Below are positions 1 through 5,333 of a stretch of DNA of 5,404 nucleotides, piece after piece (position 1 is the first letter of the stretch; each line of letters begins with the position of its first letter). The translations under genes were made by a program, and so were the position numbers. Origin of the DNA: JBNJEM01 sp051745935 (GTDB lineage: Bacteria > Planctomycetota > Planctomycetia > Pirellulales > Pirellulaceae); the NCBI GenBank assembly GCA_051745935.1, contig JBNJEM010000554.1:1-5404 (forward strand), read 5' to 3'. The notes under the pieces were generated by a model. That model was not told where the DNA came from. It saw only the letters and a list, made by a program, of their open reading frames with translations, and made no database searches.

Positions 1-91
1 GTGAGATCTTCAAACAACCGCAAAAAGACATTTATGCGCTGTAAAAGACGGGCCTGGAGACCCGTCCTACGCCGTCTTTATGCAACAATAG
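1..91 (-). mobile_element. Partial copy 1 of a MITE-like palindromic element (right half only)
   Basis: Bases 1-91 match 835-925 with only two differences (positions 37 and 46), and the match stops sharply at the same TAG (89-91 and 923-925). The second copy is a complete 187-bp element with inverted ends, so this is its right half; the left half should lie just outside the window. It contains the palindrome at 47-66. It has no coding capacity. It interrupts a DUF559-like reading frame on the minus strand right after the codons for MEVDL. The strand given is that of the interrupted genes, as the element is nearly symmetric. Confidence 0.8.
47..66. repeat. REP-like palindrome, copy 1
   Basis: The arms GACGGG (47-52) and CCCGTC (61-66) surround the 8-base core CCTGGAGA. 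It is identical to 881-900 and is the reverse complement of 764-783. Three copies in under 1 kb, always inside the insertion element, point to a dispersed structured repeat rather than a terminator; no T-run follows. Confidence 0.85.
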
Positions 92-174
92 GGTAAATCC
101 ACCTCCATGTTGCCCCATCCGTCAAACGGGATTGGGAGGCTAGCGTTCACTTGAAACCGACCCGCGGTTTCGGC
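92..174 (-). pseudogene. Fragment resembling a DUF559-type endonuclease, cut by the insertion element
   Basis: Read leftward from 174, this frame gives AETAGRFQVN followed by ASLPIPFDGWGNMEVDL, then enters the insertion element and stops at a TAG inside it. From memory, the pattern LPIP-x-x-GWG-x-MEVDL fits the start of a family of small DUF559 proteins (restriction-endonuclease fold, related to Vsr). In these the next segment carries acidic catalytic residues near an ELDG motif; that part would lie beyond the left edge. The piece has no start codon of its own. It follows directly on the helicase remnant, which ends one frame away at 176, so it probably became joined by a deletion. The family assignment is from a short stretch and is tentative; the interruption by the repeat is directly visible. 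Confidence 0.4.
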
Positions 175-175
175 C

Positions 176-738
176 AACGTCTAGCTGTCCCGTAGCCTTC
201 TTCTGGCCGCCTCCAATGCGTCCGATTTCCCTTTTTGTCACATTGAGATAGGATGACAACCGGTCTACCCATTGATCCATCAGCTGCCGACGATGGACGA
301 GTACCAGCGTATTGACGCGACGCTCGGCTATTAACCATGCTGCCACGACGGTTTTCCCAAAGGCCGGTGTCGCGGACAAGACTCCCGTGTCGTGGACCAC
401 CATCTTGCTCGCGGCACTTTGTTGCTCAGGGCGCAATTGCCCTTGGAAAGTGATGTGTAATGTCTTTCCCGCATACCGTTCATCGCGAATGTTGATGGCG
501 ATCCCCAATTCCGCGAGCAGAGTTTGCACTTCCTCGAGACAGCCGCGCGGGATCCCCAAATGCCGGGAGTAATCCTCCGCGCAGGCAATGATCCTTGGCT
601 TACCATAAGTTGGGAAGCGCATGGCCTGCGCCTTGTAGAACTCCGGGTTCTGAAATGCAGCCGTCCGCAGGAGACGATTACGCAGCCCGGGCGGGAGTCT
701 GTTCTTCTCCACGTAGATCTGGTCGCCAAGCGTTATCC
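176..738 (-). pseudogene. Helicase part of a TOTE-type primase-helicase (3' fragment, truncated)
   Basis: This is the continuation of the primase frame at 926-1822 beyond the inserted element. An open frame runs 865-140, but its first 43 codons and the split next codon lie in the inserted element, and its last ten (GRNRGSVSSER) are out of frame with any family sequence. Native sequence starts at ITLGDQIYV. A linker with LRNRL and AAFQNPEFYKAQAMR follows, conserved in this family as I recall it. Then come the Q-like LRPEQQ, the Walker A-like SATPAFGKT (lysine about residue 171 of the open frame) and motif Ia VLVHRRQLMDQW. It ends at GQLDV. The DEAD/DEAH box and all later superfamily 2 motifs are missing, so it cannot be an active ATPase. 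Family proteins continue after LDV with roughly AxIQSLVR; here a frame change leads into DUF559-like sequence instead. Confidence 0.85.
731..738. repeat. Target site duplication, left copy
   Basis: CGTTATCC directly abuts the left end of the 187-bp element. The eight bases directly abutting its right end (926-933) are TGTTATTT. Five of eight positions agree and the other three are all C/T changes, as expected for an aged duplication. Removing the element plus one copy joins the primase and helicase frames exactly. Confidence 0.7.
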
Positions 739-763
739 CTAACGTTGCAAACAGTATATGTAG

Positions 764-783
764 GACGGGTCTCCAGGCCCGTC
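764..783. repeat. REP-like palindrome, left arm of the complete element
   Basis: GACGGG (764-769), core TCTCCAGG, CCCGTC (778-783). It is the exact reverse complement of 881-900 and sits in mirror position (764+900 equals 739+925). Translated, the block gives VGRVSRPV, or RAWRPVL on the other strand, which explains these odd strings at the ends of frames running through it. Confidence 0.85.
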
Positions 784-821
784 TTTTCAAGTGCGAAATC
801 GTACTTGATCTGGTGTCCGCG

Positions 822-842
822 GATCTCACGAAATGTGAGATC
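822..842. repeat. Central inverted repeat of the element
   Basis: GATCTCAC (822-829), spacer GAAAT, GTGAGATC (835-842): eight perfect pairs centred on the element's midpoint (832). It would form the tip of the long hairpin. Copy 1 begins exactly with the GTGAGATC arm at base 1, so the window boundary falls at its midpoint. Confidence 0.8.
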
Positions 843-880
843 TTCAAACAACCGCAAAAAGACATTTATGTGCTGTAAAG

Positions 881-900
881 GACGGGCCTGGAGACCCGTC
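881..900. repeat. REP-like palindrome, right arm of the complete element
   Basis: GACGGG (881-886), core CCTGGAGA, CCCGTC (895-900). It is identical to the copy at 47-66 and inverted relative to 764-783. Confidence 0.85.
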
Positions 901-925
901 CTACGCCGTCTTTATGCAACAATAG

Positions 926-933
926 TGTTATTT
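926..933. repeat. Target site duplication, right copy
   Basis: TGTTATTT abuts the right end of the element and partners CGTTATCC at 731-738. On the minus strand it encodes the end of the primase part (EIT). With the element and one copy removed, the minus strand reads on into LGDQIY of the helicase part in frame. Confidence 0.7.
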
Positions 934-1822
934 CAAGCGTGCTGGGTAGCTGACCACCAATGGCAGGGCGCGCACCGCGACCAGACGGTGGTGTTTTCCA
1001 CGGGGCTGCATCGTCCTCCAAGGGAGCGATTCGGACACCCACGATTCGTTTGCGCAGTTTCGCGTCCTGAACGATCTGCTCTACACGCGTTTCGCTGATT
1101 CGGTCAAGCGACGACAGAAATGCCCATTGATCGACGTGTGGCTCGTACCCGTCATCGACAAAGACACTATTCCCATGATGTCTCGCTGCCTTCTGGAGAG
1201 GTAAAGCTATCAGGTTTCCGAATCCTCCCTGCGGCAACGTGTCTTGGTTCGGGAAGAAACGATCGTACGAATCCAGTCCTATCTCTGGCCTGTACTCCAT
1301 CGTTTCGGTCAGGATGTGGGCTCCCAGCCTTCGCGCCAGTACGGCTGGAATCGGGTCTTCGAAGAACAGCCACACATGTCCACCATTTCCCGATCGCGAT
1401 CGCTCCAAAGCGACCGGCAGCTCAATGCGCCGGCACGTCTCGAGCATGGCACGCGCGTCCTGCTGCCAGCCAGTTTTGTCGAAGTCCATTGCCAGAAAGC
1501 AACACGTCTCGTCCAGCAGCATTGGATAGACGCCCGCGACAAACGCAGATCCCCGATCATCGTGTCCTGAAAGGTGCCACCGAATCATCTCGGCCGTGAC
1601 TGGCAGAAAATGCCGATGTGGGCAAACAGCACACTTGACGCGCGGCTTTTCACAAATACCTCGTACCCACTCGTTCCCACACACCGGGGAATATCCGGAC
1701 TTGCCGGATCGTCGGCTCTCAAACCGACGTGGATAGACATCATCCCGACCGCGGAAGAGCGATCGAAAGAGTGTGACCTTTGCGTCAGGTGGGGATCGAT
1801 GATCAACAGCAGGCCGATCCAC
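926..1822 (-). pseudogene. AEP primase part of a TOTE-type primase-helicase (5' fragment, disrupted)
   Basis: This encodes the N-terminal AEP domain of a primase-helicase of TOTE conflict systems, a class of nucleic-acid-targeting defence proteins. The start chosen is GTG at 1822 because GAGGAG lies six bases upstream and the family-like sequence begins there (VDRPAV...SPPDAKVTLFRSLFRG). The frame is open further up to 2011 but that part is unlike the family. Residues counted from this GTG: a zinc-finger-like cysteine set (C48, C57, C64, C67), then MDFDKTGW with the paired metal-binding aspartates D113 and D115, then SGNGGHVW (H149, the s-x-H motif), then GLDSYDRFFPNQD and GNLIALPLQK. All AEP core motifs are present. 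Native sequence ends at T299, where the 187-bp element begins; the frame then runs into a stop inside the element at 866-868. It probably was intact before that insertion. Truncated primase could still be made. Confidence 0.88.
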
Positions 1823-1828
1823 TACAGT

Positions 1829-1834
1829 CTCCTC
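1829..1834 (-). promoter_or_regulatory. Ribosome binding site of the primase-helicase
   Basis: On the minus strand GAGGAG lies six bases before the GTG at 1822. This spacing decides the start over the upstream GTG at 2011, which has no such site. Confidence 0.6.
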
Positions 1835-1990
1835 GCCGGAATTATAATCGCATTTGGAGTTAAGATCGACTATGCATGACACCGGATGCTCCACCGACCT
1901 TGCTCGCCTGCATTTTGCATTGTCGAGTGATTCGTTACAAGGCGTACGCCAAGGGCAGAAGTCTGTGCTAAGCGGAAATTTAGGGACTGC

Positions 1991-2145
1991 CGCCTTGTAC
2001 TGACCGTGCACGACTCGTTGGTGTTCGAGGTACCAAGGAAAAAGCTAAAGTGTTTTCTGCGCTACCGCTCCGATGGACGACGGAACAGGACTTTCACTAC
2101 TGCACCGGAGCGGACGTGGATCGCCTTTTTGACAACGAGTCGTGA
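1991..2145 (+). pseudogene. Short fragment resembling family A DNA polymerase motif C, frameshifted
   Basis: From 1991 the frame reads RLVLTVHDSLVFEVPRKKLK, close to motif C of family A polymerases (consensus like LxVHDELxFEVP, with the catalytic aspartate after the histidine). Around 2048-2050 this frame loses sense, and the frame starting at 2050 continues with VFSALPLRWTTEQDFHYC, then TGADVDRLFDNES and a TGA at 2143-2145. A change of one base in the A-rich run at 2038-2049 would join the two into one C-terminus. No polymerase motifs A or B are visible upstream in any frame, so only the tail of the gene would remain. The match rests on about a dozen residues; the second half resembles no polymerase I end I know, so another family is possible. 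Confidence 0.35.
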
Positions 2146-2226
2146 GTGTTATTCCACTGGTATCCATTCGAAATGTACGCGCACCCTTCGGTGCCACACA
2201 GCAACGAAGAACTTCATTACAGCTTT

Positions 2227-2232
2227 AGGAGG
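2227..2232 (+). promoter_or_regulatory. Ribosome binding site of the serine recombinase
   Basis: AGGAGG with a ten-base spacer before the ATG at 2243. It is a perfect Shine-Dalgarno core and supports the ATG as start, although the open frame reaches back to 2006. Confidence 0.65.
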
Positions 2233-2242
2233 CACGTATCTG

Positions 2243-2761
2243 ATGAGAACAACGAAGAACCGCATCGCAATTCATGCCCGCGTCAGCACTGACGACCAAT
2301 CGGCGGACGCTCAGCCCCACGACCTTCGCGAGTACGCGGACAATCGTGGTTGGAGCGATGTGGCCGAATATGTGGACGAGGGTATCTCGGGCAGCAAGGA
2401 CTCCCGGCCCGCGTGGAACAGGCTCTGGGATGAGATTCAGAAGGGATGAGTGAACGGACTACTCGTCCACGCGTTGGATCGTCTGGGCCGGAGCCTGCCG
2501 CATTTGGTCCGGATTCTCTCGACCTGCGTGGAACGGGACATTACGCTCGTGTCGTTTCGCGACAACATCGATCTGAGTACGAGCACCGGGCGGATGATCG
2601 CCGGGACCTTTTCGGTGCTTGCTGACATGGGGCCAAGAAGCGATTATATTTCAGGCGGTTGGATTTTTCCGGTTGGAAAGCGGCCCGACGCAAGCCGTCC
2701 TCCCGTTGATCGGACTCGGGGGCGGAGAAAGTCATCCGTGACCGGTATAATCCCACGCTAA
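2243..2761 (+). pseudogene. Serine recombinase (resolvase/invertase family), broken
   Basis: Serine recombinases cut and rejoin DNA through a serine-linked intermediate. From ATG 2243 the protein begins MRTTKNRIAIHARVSTDDQS, where S15 is the catalytic serine within ARVST; the usual tyrosine of YARVST is a histidine. EYVDEGISGSKDSRPAWNRL follows. Codon 69 (2447-2449) is TGA. The same frame continues with VNGLLVHALDRLGRSLPHLV and GRMIAGTFSVLADM, the standard rest of the catalytic domain, so the TGA is a nonsense mutation (a CGA to TGA change would explain it). After about 2632 the frame departs from the family. AII at 2640-2648 and WKAARRK from 2674, each in a different frame, look like pieces of the long helix E with its basic end, which suggests two more frameshifts. 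The C-terminal DNA-binding domain is not recognisable. 2761 is the stop of the catalytic-domain frame. Confidence 0.85.
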
Positions 2762-3067
2762 TTCCACCAGCAAGGCAACACATGTTTCAAACGTTCCGAC
2801 CTACCGACGGGAACCCCCGGCAGAGGATAAGGAGAGCACCAAGGAGGAGGCGGGAAACGATTTACCGAGGGAGCGCGCATTCCAGACGCGGAAGTCAGGA
2901 CGTCTCGCATCCCAACCCCTCGAGTAGGCTCCCGAGACCTCCCCGGATCACCGAGTCCTCCTCGTTGTGCAGACGCTTTCGACAGACCCGGATGACGTTC
3001 GAGTAGTCTTCGTGAGGGAAGTTTTCAGTCGACTCACCAATCCGCAGTCGGGGCGTCGAGCCCGTTG
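2762..3067. other. Gap without a convincing gene
   Basis: No frame here has both a start with a ribosome binding site and a recognisable product. The plus-strand frame 2782-3006 is rich in arginine and serine and looks like chance. A minus-strand frame ending at the TGA 2895-2897 is open back to about 3117 with no ATG, GTG or TTG that makes a good start. It reads in a protein-like way (PRLRIGESTENFPHEDYSNV, then IRVCRKRLHNEEDSVIRGGL and GSLLEGLGCETS). It may be the tail of a lost gene. AAGGAGGAGG near 2840 resembles a ribosome binding site but no start codon follows it. A weak hairpin (GGGC 3051-3054, GCCC 3060-3063) sits just past the stop of the SDR gene, with no T-run. Confidence 0.4.
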
Positions 3068-4006
3068 CTAACTGCTGCGATATTCCGCCCGTCTGTCTTT
3101 TCTTCGGGCAAGCTCACTTCTGTAGTGTCGTCCCAGAACCGATGCGTGTTCCCGAGCCCAGTCCGTGAGTTTGGTGGTTCCAGCTGGCGGCGAATCGACG
3201 TAGAGGAGATTGCTCATCAATCCGGCAATTTCTTCCCGTGTGATCATGACGTCGCCAACACACTTGCCAAGGAGCCAACCGACCGCGTGACCAATGGACG
3301 GCGGAACCGAAATGACAGGACGCCGCTTACCAATGATTTCGCCAATGGATTCGACAAGTCCTCGGTAGGTAAATGTTTCTGGTCCAATAGCGTCAACCAC
3401 AGTATTCTGACTATCCTTTCCACATCCCACGGCCAGCTTCGCAAAATCGTCGACATAGATGGGTTGAAGCTTGTATTGCCCATCGCCGAACACACCAAAG
3501 ACCGGTAGACGTCGCAATGCCCAGGCAATGTTGTTCACGAGAATGTCTTCCTTTCCGAACAAAACTGTAGGCCGCAGGATTGCGTAGGAAAGACTGCTTT
3601 CAATGAGAGCTCGTTCCAATTGTCCCTTTCCACGAAAGTATTCAAGAGAGGAGTCCTCGGACGGATTTGTAATGCTCACGTGAACGATGCGACTAACTTC
3701 GGCTCTCTTTGCGGCCTCAAACAAGATGAGTGTATTTCGGACGGCGTCCGCGCGAGTGAAGGTTCGGTGGTTGAAACGCACCCAATACGTGTTGTACAGG
3801 ACCGACACGCCGCGTAAAGATTCTCCCAATTTGTCCGGTTCTGCGAAGTTGAAGGGGACCGCGCGTACTCGATCGCCAAACGGATTTTGACGATCCATCG
3901 AATTTGTGAGTGTGATAACGGTCTTGCCTTCCGACAGCAGCCGATGCGCTATGTACTTGCCGGAGTAGCCAAAGGCGCCGGTCACTGCATGTATGTCGTC
4001 TTTCAT
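3068..4006 (-). CDS. Atypical short-chain dehydrogenase, NAD(P)-binding (NmrA/NDUFA9-like)
   Basis: A complete 312-residue protein with an N-terminal Rossmann fold. Residues 9-16 are TGAFGYSG, the TGxxGxxG nucleotide-binding loop of atypical/extended SDRs, preceded by a short beta strand (IHAV). NTLILFEAAKRAEV and RIVHVSI follow, then EYFRGKGQLE with a YxxxK pair (Y123, K127) and a nearby serine at 111, then ILRPTVLFG and LQPIYVDDFA, all typical of sugar-epimerase-like and NDUFA9-like SDRs. The C-terminal third is less conserved and ends in a basic tail. ATG 4006 is preferred over the TTG at 4018 because MKDDIHAVTG begins just before the first beta strand; neither has a strong ribosome binding site. 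The substrate is unknown; members act as NAD(P)H-binding reductases, epimerases or redox sensors. It is intact, unlike the genes to its left. A palindrome 38 bases upstream of the ATG may control it. Confidence 0.9.
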   Translation of the reverse strand: MKDDIHAVTGAFGYSGKYIAHRLLSEGKTVITLTNSMDRQNPFGDRVRAVPFNFAEPDKLGESLRGVSVLYNTYWVRFNHRTFTRADAVRNTLILFEAAKRAEVSRIVHVSITNPSEDSSLEYFRGKGQLERALIESSLSYAILRPTVLFGKEDILVNNIAWALRRLPVFGVFGDGQYKLQPIYVDDFAKLAVGCGKDSQNTVVDAIGPETFTYRGLVESIGEIIGKRRPVISVPPSIGHAVGWLLGKCVGDVMITREEIAGLMSNLLYVDSPPAGTTKLTDWAREHASVLGRHYRSELARRKDRRAEYRSS

Positions 4007-4043
4007 CTTCGCAACCAACCGTTTCGAGTAATGTCCCTCGATC

Positions 4044-4059
4044 TACACGTAATCGTGTA
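4044..4059. promoter_or_regulatory. Perfect 16-bp palindrome upstream of the SDR gene, possible operator
   Basis: TACACG (4044-4049), TAAT, CGTGTA (4054-4059): six perfect pairs around an AT-rich centre, 38 bases before the ATG at 4006. The size and symmetry fit a dimeric repressor site (TetR, MarR or similar). No convincing -35/-10 pair could be fixed around it. Confidence 0.4.
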
Positions 4060-4066
4060 AAGACAG

Positions 4067-4336
4067 CTACCGCCAGCCTGTTCCGGTTTGCTTCATGTGC
4101 TGGTTCCGGTGCGTACTGTGATTGGCGTATATGATCTGGGTACAGCTCATCGGGCACGGTGTGAACAGGTACGTTCCTTTCTTAGCTGTGTTAGTACCTG
4201 CGGCAGCGGAATACGTGTAAGCAGCGCCTGGCGTCCTTCGCACAATAATCGTCAGCGCGAGCATCATCGCCATCGTATAAACAGCCTCTCTCGTTTGGCA
4301 GCTAGCGCGGTTTCGTTCATCCGTGTGCGAACTCAT
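4067..4336 (-). CDS. Doubtful 89-residue protein, possibly coupled to the membrane protein upstream
   Basis: The ATG at 4336 follows the stop of the 4338-4625 gene by a single base, an arrangement typical of translational coupling. The product starts MSSHTDERNRASCQTREAVY, then a short hydrophobic run TMAMMLALTIIV and an alanine- and threonine-rich part, and ends with basic and polar residues (HMKQTGTGWR). It has no recognisable domain. The hydrophobic run, at 12 residues, is short for a membrane helix, and there is no ribosome binding site beyond what coupling would supply. The opposite strand has an open frame over part of this stretch (4088-4408) which looks less natural. If this is not a gene, the stretch 4019-4337 is non-coding apart from the palindrome. 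Confidence 0.28.
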   Translation of the reverse strand: MSSHTDERNRASCQTREAVYTMAMMLALTIIVRRTPGAAYTYSAAAGTNTAKKGTYLFTPCPMSCTQIIYANHSTHRNQHMKQTGTGWR

Positions 4337-4337
4337 G

Positions 4338-4625
4338 TCAAGTCGATTCATCTGTTGGAGCCTTTGGATCCTGCTCTTGGCTACCTTCTGGCAGCCGAAA
4401 ACGGGTAGGAGATCGATCTCGCCACTGCCACACGCAGAGAATGAGCACAAACGCGGACAACGCAACTCCAAACGAGTAACTCATGATCCGTTCCATGGCC
4501 GTGTCGCCTGGTTTGACAAAGGATTGCCAGGCTATGTATCCCAAGAGAATTAACACAAATATCCCAGGAAATGAAAACCGCCAACGCCACCACGGTATCT
4601 TATCTCTGACCATGAATATGTCCAT
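4338..4625 (-). CDS. Small two-helix membrane protein, unknown function
   Basis: A 95-residue protein. The N-terminus is basic and tryptophan-rich (MVRDKIPWWRWRF). Helix 1 covers about residues 19-34 (FPGIFVLILLGYIAWQ), then a short polar loop with KPGDTAMER. Helix 2 covers about 49-67 (SYSFGVALSAFVLILCVWQ), then a polar, acidic tail. Positive charges flank the outer ends of both helices, so both termini should be cytoplasmic. ATG 4625 is used; ATG 4613 is an alternative. The frame is open ten codons further up (EFDVGELTEE precedes the ATG) without a start, so the true N-terminus could be longer if a frameshift lies near 4657. GAAGAG touches the ATG at 4625 too closely for an ideal ribosome binding site and would suit ATG 4613 better. 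No family is recognised. Confidence 0.55.
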   Translation of the reverse strand: MDIFMVRDKIPWWRWRFSFPGIFVLILLGYIAWQSFVKPGDTAMERIMSYSFGVALSAFVLILCVWQWRDRSPTRFRLPEGSQEQDPKAPTDEST

Positions 4626-4789
4626 CTCTTCGGTTAGCTCACCAACGTCAAATTCACCACACTATCATTCGTTGATCAAGGTGGAAATCACCCCATAACG
4701 TGATATTCTAACCGATTTGAAACTGTCCAGAAAAAGCCCCCGGAACCTGACAAACAGCGTGCGGGCGGAGAGGTATCGGCGATCGTGGT

Positions 4790-5293
4790 ATGACTGGATT
4801 ACATCGATACTTGCCGAACTGCCAAATCAAAAAGTGGCTGCCAGCAGCATCTTCTTTGCCAAACGGCTGTTGGATCGCGACGCTGAGCGAGTCCGAGAAG
4901 CAACGATTGTCCGAGACGGCCAGAGAGATTCACCACGCCGGGCGGGATTACATGCAGTTTCTGGCTACCACCTATTACCTGCATCAGACGCGGTCCGAAC
5001 CCTTTGCCGCGCTGATGGACATTGCTTGCCGGAAGGCCGCGCCCCTGTTGGTGCGATTCGAGGGGATCACGGACAACGAGTGGACCGAGGCGGAACTGGA
5101 TCAGTGGTTGGATAGCCTGGACGAGTTCTCACTGGCGGCCGAGCAGGCCATCGAGCTGTTCAACGTCTCGCCGGCACCTTGTTCGCCGAGAACGCTGTTC
5201 AAATTTCGTGATCGGCTGATTGCGTTTCAGGTCGTCCAGAGCGAGAATAGGGATCTTGAGTGCTGCCACGCTGCATTAATAGAGTGTCGTTGA
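4790..5293 (+). CDS. Unrecognised mostly helical protein, N-terminus uncertain
   Basis: A 167-residue frame. From about residue 30 it reads like a real soluble, helix-rich, acidic protein: LSESEKQRLSETAREIHHAG, FLATTYYLHQTRSEPFAALM, ACRKAAPLLVRFEG, NEWTEAELDQWLDSLDEFSL, RLIAFQVVQSENRDLE. No catalytic motif, signal peptide or membrane segment is visible. The first 30 residues (with an isolated WLPAASSLPNGCW) are less natural, and ATG 4790 has only a purine-rich GGAGAGG about 15 bases away, too far for a normal site. A neighbouring frame (TTG 4717 onward) also gives a plausible stretch (RRSWYDWITSILAELPNQ), so a frameshift near 4880-4900 or an altered start is possible. It is transcribed away from the 4338-4625 gene and precedes a secreted-protein gene by 40 bases, perhaps in one transcript. 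Confidence 0.6.
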   Translation: MTGLHRYLPNCQIKKWLPAASSLPNGCWIATLSESEKQRLSETAREIHHAGRDYMQFLATTYYLHQTRSEPFAALMDIACRKAAPLLVRFEGITDNEWTEAELDQWLDSLDEFSLAAEQAIELFNVSPAPCSPRTLFKFRDRLIAFQVVQSENRDLECCHAALIECR

Positions 5294-5320
5294 GTGTCAG
5301 CGAATCACCGAAACTGTCAT

Positions 5321-5326
5321 AGGGAG
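5321..5326 (+). promoter_or_regulatory. Ribosome binding site of the exported-protein gene
   Basis: AGGGAG with a seven-base spacer before the ATG at 5334. It supports this start. Confidence 0.6.
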
Positions 5327-5333
5327 ATCCTCC

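Larger units (their letters stand above)
739..925. mobile_element. Complete 187-bp MITE-like element with terminal inverted repeats
   Basis: The plus-strand left end is CTAACGTTGCA and the reverse complement of the right end is CTATTGTTGCA. The arms stay in register without gaps through the shared 25-base block (GTAGGACGGGTCTCC, then AGGCCCGTC) to about base 49 from each end. The centre is again symmetric: GATCTCAC (822-829) and GTGAGATC (835-842), both 83 bases from their own end. The whole element is therefore one long imperfect palindrome centred at 832, with a smaller palindrome in each arm. It carries no gene, so any movement must have used a transposase supplied in trans. Eight-base duplications are made by several DDE families (for example IS66, ISL3, IS256), so the parent family is open. 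It supplies a stop to the primase part and a spurious N-terminus to the helicase part. Confidence 0.85.

Noticed and set aside
140..865. A single intact 241-residue protein over the helicase region
   Set aside because: Its first 43 codons lie inside the insertion element and its last residues are out of frame with the family, so the frame is a by-product of the insertion and the deletion.
1..930. CRISPR-like repeats
   Set aside because: There are only three palindromic repeats, in mixed orientation and without regular spacers; they belong to the insertion element.
595..1098. Plus-strand 167-codon frame containing VGRVSRPV and RAWRPVL
   Set aside because: These strings are translations of the palindromic element; the rest is antisense to the primase-helicase.
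1120..1599. Long plus-strand frame opposite the primase
   Set aside because: It is antisense to a well-conserved AEP domain and has no recognisable sequence or ribosome binding site.
2181..2194. Small hairpin GCACC-CTTC-GGTGC before the recombinase
   Set aside because: It has only five pairs and no T-run; it is too weak to call a terminator or regulator.
2746..2751. TATAAT, a perfect -10 hexamer
   Set aside because: No -35 hexamer lies at a suitable distance and no gene starts downstream; it is probably chance.
2782..3006. Plus-strand 74-codon frame
   Set aside because: It has arginine- and serine-rich low-quality composition, no ribosome binding site and no recognisable motif.
3051..3063. 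Hairpin GGGC-GTCGA-GCCC just after the SDR stop codon
   Set aside because: The position suits a terminator, but the stem is four pairs and no T-run follows on the minus strand.
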